Shown here piece after piece: positions 1 to 6,262 of a stretch of DNA of 6,834 nucleotides. Source of the stretch: an uncultured Lachnospiraceae bacterium (GTDB lineage Bacteria > Bacillota > Clostridia > Lachnospirales > Lachnospiraceae); contig CAKRWX010000130.1 of NCBI GenBank assembly GCA_934418055.1, forward strand, positions 1 to 6,834, written 5' to 3'. The position numbers and the translations under genes are program-made. How positions within the stretch are numbered: the stretch's first letter is position 1; every line of letters starts with the position of its first letter. Under the pieces are notes generated by a model. It saw nothing but the letters and a program-made list of their open reading frames with translations. It ran no database searches and was not told the DNA's origin.

Positions 1-1398
1 CCACTGGATCCGTTCCCGGTCCTCTAAGATCTTTGTGATCTTATCTGGAATGGTCTCCAGTTCCGCTAACATTCCATCGTAGGTTTCCTGGTCTACCTGG
101 CCTCTCACACGGCCAAATTCCATAGACAGGCAATATCCAGCAATCAGCTGCGCGCTGTAAGCCTTGGTAGTAGCCACAGAAATCTCCGGACCAGCCAACG
201 TATAGAATACATAATCCGCCTCTCTGGCGATGGAGCTTCCCACAACATTGACAATAGCCAGGGTCTTCACTCCATGATTTTTCGCCTCACGGAGCGCCGC
301 TAAAGAATCCGCAGTTTCACCAGACTGGCTGACTACAATCACCAGCGTATCCTTGGTCAGAATCGGCTTACGGTAACGGAATTCAGACGCCAACTCTACA
401 CGAACCGGAATTCTGGCCAGATCTTCCATCACATACTGGGTCACCATGCCTACATGGTAAGCAGAACCACAGGCCACAATAACGATCTGGGAAATCTCCT
501 TGATTGCTTCCTCTGTCAGTCCCATATCTTCCAGATTGATCTTGCCATCTTTTAATACAGAATGGAAGGTATCCGCCACTGCCTTGGGCTGCTCATGGAT
601 CTCTTTCATCATGAAATGCTCAAATCCAGCTTTTTCTGCCGCTTCTGCATCCCATTTTACTTCAGTCAGTTCCTTTTCAATCTCATCGCCGTCCAGATTA
701 AAGAAGGTTACCTCGCCTTTTCTTAAGCGGGCCATCTCCAGATTGCCGATATAATATACCTTTCTGGTATAATTTAAAATCGCCGGAACATCAGACGCCA
801 GATAAGTGGCACCCTCTTTGCCGTCTTCTCCGTGGGTAATACCGATAATCATCGGGCTGTCTTTCCGCGCTGCGTAAATCTCTTCCGGATAATCCTTAAA
901 CATCACAGCCAGCGCATAAGATCCACGAATACGGACCATGGCATGGTTGATAGCATCCACTGGGGTTCCTGCATACTTCTTATAGTAATAATCAATCAGT
1001 TTTACTGCTACCTCAGTATCTGTCGCAGAGTAGAAAGTATAACCGTGTTTTAACAGTTTTTCCTTCAGTTCCTGATAGTTCTCAATGATTCCATTATGAA
1101 CCGCTACGACGTTCTCATCATCACTACAATGGGGATGCGCGTTCAGCTCTGATGGCTCGCCATGAGTCGCCCAACGGGAATGACCAATACCGCAGGTTCC
1201 CACCAGTGCTTTTCCATCGTTGGTCTTCTCAGCAAGTACCTTCAAACGGCCCTTTGCCTTTACAATCTCAACATTCTTCACACCATCACGGACTGCCAGT
1301 CCCGCGGAATCATAACCACGGTATTCCAACTTAGAAAGTCCATGCAACAAAATCGGAGCTGCCTGCTCGCTGCCTACATATCCTACAATACCACACAT
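1..1398 (-). CDS. glmS: Glutamine--fructose-6-phosphate aminotransferase (isomerizing), C-terminus cut by window edge
   Basis: Makes glucosamine-6-phosphate from fructose-6-phosphate and glutamine, the first committed step to UDP-GlcNAc for peptidoglycan and other envelope polymers; cytosolic. The translation begins MCGIVGYVGS, so the N-terminal nucleophile Cys2 is exposed after Met removal. The class II glutamine amidotransferase domain fills about residues 2-220, with YRGYDSAG (26-33), HSRWATHGEP (73-82), HNGIIENY (101-108) and TDTE (126-129). The first SIS sugar-phosphate domain follows, with ACGSAYH near 308-314 and SQSGETADS near 356-364. VATTKAYSAQL then leads toward the second SIS domain. 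There are 466 codons against about 600-610 for the family, so roughly 140 residues lie outside the window. The start is the ATG at 1398, preceded by AGAGAGGA (1406-1413) at 7 nt. No frameshift or missing catalytic residue was seen. It lies downstream of a polysaccharide chain-length gene on the same strand, but a terminator-like hairpin and possible promoter between them suggest separate transcription. Confidence 0.97.
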   Translation of the reverse strand, partial: MCGIVGYVGSEQAAPILLHGLSKLEYRGYDSAGLAVRDGVKNVEIVKAKGRLKVLAEKTNDGKALVGTCGIGHSRWATHGEPSELNAHPHCSDDENVVAVHNGIIENYQELKEKLLKHGYTFYSATDTEVAVKLIDYYYKKYAGTPVDAINHAMVRIRGSYALAVMFKDYPEEIYAARKDSPMIIGITHGEDGKEGATYLASDVPAILNYTRKVYYIGNLEMARLRKGEVTFFNLDGDEIEKELTEVKWDAEAAEKAGFEHFMMKEIHEQPKAVADTFHSVLKDGKINLEDMGLTEEAIKEISQIVIVACGSAYHVGMVTQYVMEDLARIPVRVELASEFRYRKPILTKDTLVIVVSQSGETADSLAALREAKNHGVKTLAIVNVVGSSIAREADYVFYTLAGPEISVATTKAYSAQLIAGYCLSMEFGRVRGQVDQETYDGMLAELETIPDKITKILEDRERIQW

Positions 1399-1450
1399 TT
1401 GTCTGTCCTCTCTCTTTCTGTAAAAATCATGTATCTGTTCAATATGTCCT

Positions 1451-1470
1451 GCTCCTGGTCCATCCAGAGC
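1451..1470 (-). promoter_or_regulatory. Leader hairpin upstream of glmS
   Basis: On the minus strand GCTCTGG pairs with CCAGGAGC around a loop of about 5 nt, with one bulged base. It lies about 50 nt upstream of the glmS start and would be in its untranslated leader if transcription begins near 1497. It has no T-tract, so it is not an intrinsic terminator. It does not match the glmS ribozyme core. A role in mRNA stability or translation is possible but unsupported. Confidence 0.35.
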
Positions 1471-1502
1471 ACCCGCCCCCAACACTTAAGTTTTCTATCT
1501 AT

Positions 1503-1531
1503 AGTATATGCCAAAATCCAGAAACTGCCCC
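1503..1531 (-). promoter_or_regulatory. Weak candidate promoter for glmS
   Basis: On the minus strand TATACT (1503-1508) is a good -10 hexamer. Seventeen bases upstream is GGGGCA (1526-1531), only a 3/6 match to a -35, and it overlaps the stem of the upstream hairpin. No extended TGn is present. Transcription would start near 1497 and give a leader of about 100 nt. glmS may instead depend partly on readthrough. Confidence 0.3.
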
Positions 1532-1561
1532 CAAGCAGGCTTTTGCCCTCCCTGGAGGCAG
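1513..1561 (-). terminator. Probable terminator after the chain-length protein gene
   Basis: Ten bases after the stop at 1572, the minus strand has CTGCCTCC (1561-1554) pairing with GGGGGCAG (1532-1525), 8 bp with one G-U. A nested GGGC-AAAA-GCCT lies within it. The following TTTCTGGATTTT (1524-1513) is only an interrupted T-tract, so termination may be partial and some transcripts may continue into glmS. Confidence 0.5.
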
Positions 1562-1571
1562 CATATAAAAC

Positions 1572-2933
1572 TTATTCTAATACCACACAGCCTAAAACTT
1601 CCTTCTGGAGATCTTTTGCCTTCTCCAGTTCCAGTTCTACCTGGCTGTACTTGGATACCTTGCATTCCTCTACGAATACCACTGCATCAGCCTCAGAAAG
1701 TTTTGCTAACGCTGCTGCATCTTCTAACAAATTGCCTCCTTTTACTACCTGGCAGTCACCTAACTCTGCAGCTAACTTCTCAGCAACCCGGTTAAATGCG
1801 CCATCAGAAGCACATCCAGCCACCAGAATCTTCTTGGCATCGCCCATAAAGCTGCGGATATTGGCACCGATCAGGCTGTATGCCTTGTCATTCTCTTCCA
1901 ATGCACGGCCTTCCATCTTTCTTAAAGAAGCGTCAATACCGCCCACCTTCTTCGCTGGCAATGCGCCAAGAACGCGAAGTTTATAACGGTTTCTTAAATC
2001 TTTCGCTGCGTAAATGCCATCGGTCATTAAAAATGCCACGCATACAAAGAATACTGCCATAAATGCGCCTAAAACACCGCCAAGAATGCCGTACTTGATA
2101 CCGCTCTTCGCAGCAGCAGAAGTAGAATCTACTACCTTTTTCGGCTCCTGCAATTCATCTAAAGCATCCTGTTTTTCTTCCAGGCTTGTGTTTAAATCAA
2201 CCAGTCTGGTACTCTCTTCTTTCTGTGCATCCGCTAACTCCAGATCAACCTTGGATCCTACGCTTTCATCCACAACACTGATCGTGTGGGCACCAATGGT
2301 CTCCTCAATCTTTGCCTTTGCATCATCCACACCACTTAAGACATACTGCATGATCTCTTTTACAGATTTCTCATCCGTATAATTCACCTTAACAGACAGA
2401 ATCTTCTGATCTACCTGAATATTGATCAGTTCCTTCAAATAGCGCGGTTCTGTACCAACCTTTTTTGCTACCTTCTGTAAAAACTCCGTATTGGTCAATG
2501 CAGACTGATATGCCTGTAAAATCGTATCCGTATAATCCACATTCTGATATACCATGTCAGGCATGATCACATAATCCGTTTTCACAAACAGATCGATCTT
2601 TGCTTCCCATACATCGTAAGGGCTCATATTCATGCGAACCGATTTTTCTAAATACGTCTGCTGCTCTGTAATATCGTTTAACAGATTGTCAATTTCTCTC
2701 TCTCCGGTCGATTTATTCTTCTCATAAATCTCCAGATCTTTCTGATAATCCGCTTCCTTCTCTGCAATCACAGTCGGATCATTCTGGCTCTTATAAGTAG
2801 AAAATGCCTTGAATCCACCTAGCAAAAGACCGATCACAACTGCAGCGATCACTACCGGACGCCACTTATAAAGTACCGCAAACATCAGATCCTTTAAATC
2901 AATTTCCTGATCATATGTACTGTTTGGTTCCAT
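1572..2933 (-). CDS. Wzz/CpsC-like polysaccharide chain-length protein fused to a degenerate BY-kinase-like domain
   Basis: A 453-residue membrane protein of the polysaccharide co-polymerase type, which controls chain length or export of capsule or exopolysaccharide. After a short cytoplasmic N-terminus (IDLKDLMFAV, 11-20), a first membrane segment lies at about 26-42. A long, mostly helical extracellular part rich in E/K/Q and D follows, then a second membrane segment at about 279-303. Next comes RNRYKLRVLGALP (314-326), matching the 'GLPVLGxIP' stretch after TM2 in this family. The last ~104 residues resemble a bacterial tyrosine kinase (CpsD/Wzc) domain: AYSLIGANIRS (351-361), KKILVAGCASDGAF (367-380) where a Walker A is expected, and ADAVVFVEE (415-423) where a late core strand is expected. 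The Walker A lysine and Ser/Thr are missing, the Walker A' region is absent, and there is no C-terminal tyrosine cluster, so it is probably not a kinase. The start is the ATG at 2933, not the GTG at 2960, because AAGGAG lies between them. No partner kinase or glycosyltransferase is in the window. Confidence 0.88.
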   Translation of the reverse strand: MEPNSTYDQEIDLKDLMFAVLYKWRPVVIAAVVIGLLLGGFKAFSTYKSQNDPTVIAEKEADYQKDLEIYEKNKSTGEREIDNLLNDITEQQTYLEKSVRMNMSPYDVWEAKIDLFVKTDYVIMPDMVYQNVDYTDTILQAYQSALTNTEFLQKVAKKVGTEPRYLKELINIQVDQKILSVKVNYTDEKSVKEIMQYVLSGVDDAKAKIEETIGAHTISVVDESVGSKVDLELADAQKEESTRLVDLNTSLEEKQDALDELQEPKKVVDSTSAAAKSGIKYGILGGVLGAFMAVFFVCVAFLMTDGIYAAKDLRNRYKLRVLGALPAKKVGGIDASLRKMEGRALEENDKAYSLIGANIRSFMGDAKKILVAGCASDGAFNRVAEKLAAELGDCQVVKGGNLLEDAAALAKLSEADAVVFVEECKVSKYSQVELELEKAKDLQKEVLGCVVLE

Positions 2934-2943
2934 ATTTTCTTTA

Positions 2944-2949
2944 CTCCTT
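2944..2949 (-). promoter_or_regulatory. Ribosome binding site that decides the chain-length protein start
   Basis: AAGGAG on the minus strand, 10 nt before the ATG at 2933. The longer reading from a GTG at 2960 has no ribosome binding site of its own and begins almost at the predicted transcription start, so the ATG is preferred. Confidence 0.8.
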
Positions 2950-2968
2950 CGTTTTTTCACTGAGCTTT

Positions 2969-3002
2969 ATTTTATCATATCACCATTTATTAAACAACCC
3001 AA
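2969..3002 (-). promoter_or_regulatory. Promoter of the chain-length protein gene
   Basis: On the minus strand TTGTTT (2992-2997) and TAAAAT (2969-2974) are separated by 17 bp, with an extended TGA before the -10. An overlapping alternative with the same spacing is TTGGGT (2997-3002) and TATGAT (2974-2979). Transcription would start near 2962, giving a leader of about 30 nt. This gene therefore does not need readthrough from the NTPase gene, although no terminator was seen between the two. Confidence 0.65.
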
Positions 3003-3026
3003 TAAATAGAACAATTTTCAAAACAA

Positions 3027-5549
3027 TTATTTCTGAAACTTTTGAAGCAGGCGGCGCATTTCCGCAAGGGAGATCTTGTTCTGCTCATAAGCCTTCTGTA
3101 ATTTTCCCTGATACGTTTTCTCCGTTATTCCACTTTCCGCCAACCGTTCCAATTCCTTGTAGGTTTCTTCATCCATGTAGTTCCATTCAGTGCTTGTCTT
3201 CACATCCACTGTAAATCGCTGTTTTTGCACCTCTGATGCTGCCTCAAGCAATTTCATATTTTTCTTTATAAAGTTACATACAATATTTAATTCTTCACTG
3301 GCAAGTTCTCCATATATTCCCGACGCTGCTTCTTGTTCCACTTTCTCTGCTTTTTCCTGAAGAATCCCTTTTACATACTCAATCATTTCCTGATTCCATT
3401 CCGGTAATTCTAATTTCCAATCATTATAATCCGAAAAATATCCATAAAAGTATCCATAACGGAAGCAATTTCTCAGAAATTTAATATATTCCTTATCCGT
3501 ATTTAAATTTCCAACGATCTCCATATCACAAAAACGTCGTATGATATCCAAAAATACCTCTTTTTTGTTTAAGTCTATATAATTGCACCAGCGAATATAT
3601 TCCGGTGTAATCCGATTGCCAAATCGACGTTGCCGATAACAAAAATCAATGAATTTCAGCCCTATTTTCCCCTCGTCTTTTTTCAGTGTATTTCTCTGCA
3701 TAAACAAATACAGTGCCTGAGCCAATTCGATCCACCGATTTCCACCCCATCGGAAAATCGTTCCATTATCTTCTTTCTCATATTCATCTTGATAGCTTTT
3801 CTGCTCGAACCCTTTCCACGCCTCCTCCTGCTGCTCTGGCTCTTTCATCAATACCTGTTGAATAAAGTCCCCAGCATTCTTTTCCGCGTCAGTCAGTTCC
3901 GATCTTCCATTGGCATAAAGATTCACAATCAACCGGCTTACTTTCTCATTCCAGTTCATCTGTTCTGCCCGTCTTGTTTCCATCGCATACCGATGTTCCA
4001 GACGTTTTTCACCAAGCGATCCTCCTTTTTCTTCCTCTATCCGCTGATTTTCCTGTTCTTCCTCATCCATTGCGTAAATGTTATAACCCATAGAACATAA
4101 CAGACATAACTTCTGGCGATTCTCTCTGGCAATTTCCGAATCTTCCATAAACATCTGGCGTGTCTGTTCCAAGCTTAATCCGCCTTCTTTTCCACTTTTC
4201 TCCCAACGTCTTAAGGCAAATAGTTCCATCAGATTATATTTTACATTTTCCCATGGACATGTAAATCGTAACTCCTCTATAAAATCCTCCTGGAACGATA
4301 GCTGCTCATATATTTCCGATGAAAAATGCTTCATCGCCAAAAATGTCACCTCTGCCTTCCAGTATTTAGAATCCATTCCTCCTAAATTTTGAAACGCAAT
4401 CTCCACCTCTTCTAAAAACACTTTCACTTTTCGCACAGAAATATTCTCCCACTGCCATTTAAAAGATCGTGAAATTCCCAGATATTTAGGAATCGGTGTA
4501 CTAATAAAAACCTCATTATATAAATAAGAAAGTTTAGACAAATCACCTTTGAATTTCCAAAACTCTTTCAATAAAATATGCAAAGAAATCTCCGTCAAAT
4601 TCACCACATACGGAATATATTTTTCTACATAATTCCGGTCAAAACCAAGTTTCTTTAGATGATTCACATCATATTCCATCACCACTTTGATCCAATCACA
4701 GGACAACCGTTCCGTCAGATCCAGAATTTTCCGAATCACTTTCCCGTCCGCCACCCGGTCCAGATCCTCGACAATCAAAACTGTCGGTTTCCCCAGTTTC
4801 TTTATATCCTGCTTAAATCCATCAAACACCATGGTTTTGACTTCATTGTCCATCCGAAGCAGCTCCCGTAATTCCTTTAACCAAGAATGATCCTTCATCA
4901 TATTGCAGAGACGCCGTGAATACTTTGGATAAATCTTATGTTTTCGCAGAATCGACTCCATCTCCTGCAAAAGGAATACATCCACCTGGTCCAGATTACA
5001 GGTCAATAAATCCACACGGACAAACTCATATTCCTCCTGATGCCTTTTACAAAACTCCTCCATCAGAAATGTCTTTCCAGTTCCCCATTCTCCATTGATT
5101 CCTACAATATTGACCTCTTCCAGATACGTCTCCACACGCTTCAAGTCATGTTTTCTGCTCTTCAATAACGTTTCTGATATCCCATCTTCCTTCTTCTCTT
5201 CTCCAGATACGCTTTGTCCCGACTCCATTCTCCTTAATTTTCTATATCTCCACAAACTCCCAGCAAATACCATCACAAGTATCATCGTCATACATAGCAG
5301 CCCATAAAACACCCATGTTCTGCCCACCAGACTCCAGGATGAGATATTTCCCCGGACCACCCGCACCAAAACATAAGCCACTGCGCTAATCGCAGAAATC
5401 CGTACTATTTTTCTTAAAAACTCCTCATTCTCCCGTTTCAGATATCCACACGCCGCTACCAGCATGATTGCATCCCACACAAACAAATAAATATCCACTG
5501 TCACCCAGTTCATAATCAAAAATATTCCACAAAACACAAGAAATATCAT
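3027..5549 (-). CDS. Membrane-anchored KAP-family P-loop NTPase
   Basis: An 840-residue protein. The N-terminus has four hydrophobic segments (about 1-17, 19-37, 48-64 and 78-98), then a charged linker. The P-loop domain begins near 127: Walker A is GEWGTGKT (153-160) in the KAP-typical context NIVGINGEWGTGKTF. Walker B is VLIVEDLDR (257-265), with the acidic pair and the Arg typical of KAP proteins. VVMEYDVNHL (about 289-298) and YVEKYIPYVVNL (about 307-318) fit later KAP motifs. No membrane helix is visible between Walker A and B, where classical KAP proteins such as Kidins220 carry theirs. The remaining ~500 residues are helical and charged, with no recognised domain. The last ~45 residues (ERLAESGITEKTY, then EQNKISLAEMRRLL) resemble SHOCT-like short helical motifs, a weak guess. 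KAP proteins include PifA of plasmid F, which excludes phage T7, so a membrane-linked defence or signalling role is possible. It has its own promoter and faces away from the AT-hook gene. The start is the ATG at 5549 rather than the GTG at 5558, from RBS spacing. Confidence 0.87.
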   Translation of the reverse strand: MIFLVFCGIFLIMNWVTVDIYLFVWDAIMLVAACGYLKRENEEFLRKIVRISAISAVAYVLVRVVRGNISSWSLVGRTWVFYGLLCMTMILVMVFAGSLWRYRKLRRMESGQSVSGEEKKEDGISETLLKSRKHDLKRVETYLEEVNIVGINGEWGTGKTFLMEEFCKRHQEEYEFVRVDLLTCNLDQVDVFLLQEMESILRKHKIYPKYSRRLCNMMKDHSWLKELRELLRMDNEVKTMVFDGFKQDIKKLGKPTVLIVEDLDRVADGKVIRKILDLTERLSCDWIKVVMEYDVNHLKKLGFDRNYVEKYIPYVVNLTEISLHILLKEFWKFKGDLSKLSYLYNEVFISTPIPKYLGISRSFKWQWENISVRKVKVFLEEVEIAFQNLGGMDSKYWKAEVTFLAMKHFSSEIYEQLSFQEDFIEELRFTCPWENVKYNLMELFALRRWEKSGKEGGLSLEQTRQMFMEDSEIARENRQKLCLLCSMGYNIYAMDEEEQENQRIEEEKGGSLGEKRLEHRYAMETRRAEQMNWNEKVSRLIVNLYANGRSELTDAEKNAGDFIQQVLMKEPEQQEEAWKGFEQKSYQDEYEKEDNGTIFRWGGNRWIELAQALYLFMQRNTLKKDEGKIGLKFIDFCYRQRRFGNRITPEYIRWCNYIDLNKKEVFLDIIRRFCDMEIVGNLNTDKEYIKFLRNCFRYGYFYGYFSDYNDWKLELPEWNQEMIEYVKGILQEKAEKVEQEAASGIYGELASEELNIVCNFIKKNMKLLEAASEVQKQRFTVDVKTSTEWNYMDEETYKELERLAESGITEKTYQGKLQKAYEQNKISLAEMRRLLQKFQK

Positions 5550-5557
5550 TTTTTCCA

Positions 5558-5562
5558 CTCCT
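5558..5562 (-). promoter_or_regulatory. Ribosome binding site that decides the KAP NTPase start
   Basis: AGGAG on the minus strand lies 8 nt before the ATG at 5549. The GTG at 5558 overlaps the end of this site, so using it would leave only the further upstream GGGAG at about 4 nt, which is too close. The ATG is therefore favoured and the protein is three residues shorter. Confidence 0.75.
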
Positions 5563-5579
5563 CTCCCGTATTTTCTTCC

Positions 5580-5608
5580 AGTATATCATATCTCTATATA
5601 ACCTACAA
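5580..5608 (-). promoter_or_regulatory. Promoter of the KAP NTPase gene
   Basis: On the minus strand TTGTAG (5603-5608), a 17-bp spacer and TATACT (5580-5585), with an extended TGA directly before the -10. Transcription would start near 5573, leaving a leader of about 24 nt. Its -35 lies only 7 bp from the -35 of the opposite promoter, so the two are unlikely to be occupied independently. Confidence 0.7.
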
Positions 5609-5609
5609 A

Positions 5610-5633
5610 AAATACTTGTATTTACTCATACAA
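5610..5633. promoter_or_regulatory. Inverted repeats between divergent promoters, candidate operator
   Basis: Two overlapping inverted repeats lie here: AAATAC-TT-GTATTT (5610-5623) and TTGTAT-N6-ATACAA (5616-5633). With CTACAA at 5603-5608, TACAA/TTGTA appears three times at 12-13 bp intervals. The repeats overlap the plus-strand -35 and lie next to the minus-strand -35, a good position for a shared repressor. The regulator is unknown; the AT-hook protein encoded next to it is one candidate, by inference only. Confidence 0.4.
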
Positions 5634-5644
5634 AATGCTATTCT
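5616..5644 (+). promoter_or_regulatory. Promoter of the AT-hook/coiled-coil gene
   Basis: TTGTAT (5616-5621), a 17-bp spacer and TATTCT (5639-5644), with an extended TGC before the -10. Transcription would start near 5651, giving a leader of about 25 nt that carries the AGGAGG site. It has the same design (TTGTA-, 17 bp, TGn, TAT-CT) as the divergent promoter. Confidence 0.65.
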
Positions 5645-5660
5645 GAAATAAATAAAATAT

Positions 5661-5666
5661 AGGAGG
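5661..5666 (+). promoter_or_regulatory. Ribosome binding site that decides the AT-hook protein start
   Basis: A perfect AGGAGG lies 9 nt before the ATG at 5676. An in-frame TTG at 5667 directly abuts the site and cannot be served by it, so the protein begins MPRPKGSKNK. Confidence 0.85.
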
Positions 5667-5675
5667 TTGTTTCAC

Positions 5676-6026
5676 ATGCCAAGACCAAAAGGAAGCAAAA
5701 ACAAACCAAAAACGACTGACAAAACAACGGTTGTTTCCACAGTAAATTACGCTGAACTCATCGAAGAAAAATTAAACGAAAAAGCTCAGATCAGCGCCGA
5801 AATCACTTCCATCACCGATCAGCTGGAAGCTTTCAAAGCTCAGTTAAAAGATAAAAAGAAAGCCTTAAGTTCCATCGAAAAAGAACTCACCAAACTGGAA
5901 ACCAAGAAAGCCGAAGAAGATGCCAAAGCCGCCGAAGAAGCCAAGAAAATCCAGTTAGAATCCATGCTTCAGCAGTTATTAAATAGCGGTATGAGCACGG
6001 ATGAGATTCTGAATAAATTAAAATAA
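5676..6026 (+). CDS. Small AT-hook and coiled-coil protein of unknown function
   Basis: A 116-residue, highly charged protein. Residues 2-12 read PRPKGSKNKPK. This closely matches the extended AT-hook 'RGRPxGSKNKPK' known from plant AHL proteins, lacking only the first Arg-Gly, and suggests binding to the minor groove of A/T-rich DNA. A Thr/Lys-rich linker follows to about 22. From about 25 to 95 there is an uninterrupted helix without Pro or Gly, rich in Lys, Glu and Ala, and predicted to form a coiled coil and oligomerise. The end, LLNSGMSTDEILNKLK (101-116), looks like a small helical cap. DNA-binding tip plus oligomerising helix recalls H-NS-like or other nucleoid proteins, but the order is reversed relative to H-NS and no family was recognised. 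No signal peptide or membrane segment. It is divergent from the KAP NTPase, has its own strong promoter and RBS, and ends in its own terminator, so it is a monocistronic and probably well-expressed gene. Confidence 0.85.
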   Translation: MPRPKGSKNKPKTTDKTTVVSTVNYAELIEEKLNEKAQISAEITSITDQLEAFKAQLKDKKKALSSIEKELTKLETKKAEEDAKAAEEAKKIQLESMLQQLLNSGMSTDEILNKLK

Positions 6027-6059
6027 AGAGAGCCTTTTATGGCTCCCTTTTTTCTTTTA
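6025..6059 (+). terminator. Intrinsic terminator of the AT-hook gene, possibly bidirectional
   Basis: AAAGAGAGCC (6025-6034) pairs with GGCTCCCTTT (6041-6050), 9 of 10 bp with one A-C mismatch, around a TTTTAT loop. TTTCTTTT follows. The stem overlaps the TAA stop of the AT-hook gene. Read on the minus strand, the same stem is followed by ATTTTAATTT, so it could also end transcripts arriving from the Rpn side. Confidence 0.8.
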
Positions 6060-6180
6060 TGATATTTTTATTGAACCACATGTTAACAAAACTTATAGTA
6101 TAGAATTCCCCTGTATCTTTTCCTTGATTTTTTATTTGAATTAACTTTGATACTAATAGATTACTGATCGTCTCTATAAA
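6037..6180 (-). pseudogene. Possible frame-shifted remnant continuing the small ORF downstream of the Rpn gene
   Basis: Directly after the short ORF at 6161-6262, the next minus-strand frame stays open for 47 codons in very A/T-rich DNA. The reading includes SNLLVSKLIQIKNQGKD and GEFYTISFVNMWFNKN and stops inside the terminator loop. Its beginning overlaps the end of the short ORF by 20 bp, so a single-base shift there would give one protein of about 74 residues ending at the terminator. There is no ATG or RBS at its own front, only an internal ATG near 6093. Either a decayed small gene or chance openness; no family recognised. Confidence 0.25.
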
Positions 6181-6262
6181 TCATATTGCTTTCTGCAATA
6201 CACAGAGACATTTGAATTTTAGAAATGTTATCTTTTGTTATAGAAAATCTTATTTCTGGCAT
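6161..6262 (-). CDS. Short ORF coupled to the Rpn gene by TAATG
   Basis: A 33-residue ORF beginning MPEIRFSITKDN and ending MIYRDDQ. Its ATG overlaps the TAA stop of the Rpn gene (TAATG), an arrangement typical of translational coupling. There is no close ribosome binding site: the nearest, GGAGG inside the Rpn C-terminus, is about 19 nt away, so it would depend on re-initiating ribosomes. It has no membrane segment and no recognisable motif. It may be a genuine small partner of Rpn, or the intact front of a small gene broken by a frameshift near 6161-6180. The evidence is openness and the stop/start overlap alone, so the call is tentative. Confidence 0.35.
   Translation of the reverse strand: MPEIRFSITKDNISKIQMSLCIAESNMIYRDDQ
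6170..6209. repeat. Nested inverted repeat inside the short ORF
   Basis: GTCTCT (6170-6175) pairs with AGAGAC (6204-6209). Inside it TATTGC (6184-6189) pairs with GCAATA (6195-6200) around a 5-nt loop. No T-tract follows on either strand, so it does not look like an intrinsic terminator. It could be an mRNA 3' structure or a protein site, and the short stems allow a chance origin. Confidence 0.35.

Noticed and set aside
1399..1571. glmS ribozyme/riboswitch upstream of glmS
   Set aside because: The conserved core was not found on the minus strand, and the likely leader of about 100 nt is shorter than the ribozyme needs.
1162..1986. Plus-strand open frame of 274 codons
   Set aside because: It runs antisense across glmS, the intergenic region and the chain-length gene, has Ser/Leu-rich low-complexity content, and has no family resemblance. 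It is a shadow of the two real genes.
2934..2960. Nine-residue N-terminal extension of the chain-length protein from GTG
   Set aside because: The AAGGAG site lies inside this extension and serves the ATG at 2933. The GTG sits at the predicted transcription start without its own site.
3630..4100. Plus-strand open frame of 156 codons inside the KAP gene
   Set aside because: Antisense shadow rich in Phe, Leu and Ile. The opposite strand encodes a coherent NTPase.
6184..6200. TATTGC/GCAATA hairpin as a terminator for rpn
   Set aside because: No T-tract follows on either strand. The hairpin at 6025-6050 is a better transcript end for both directions.
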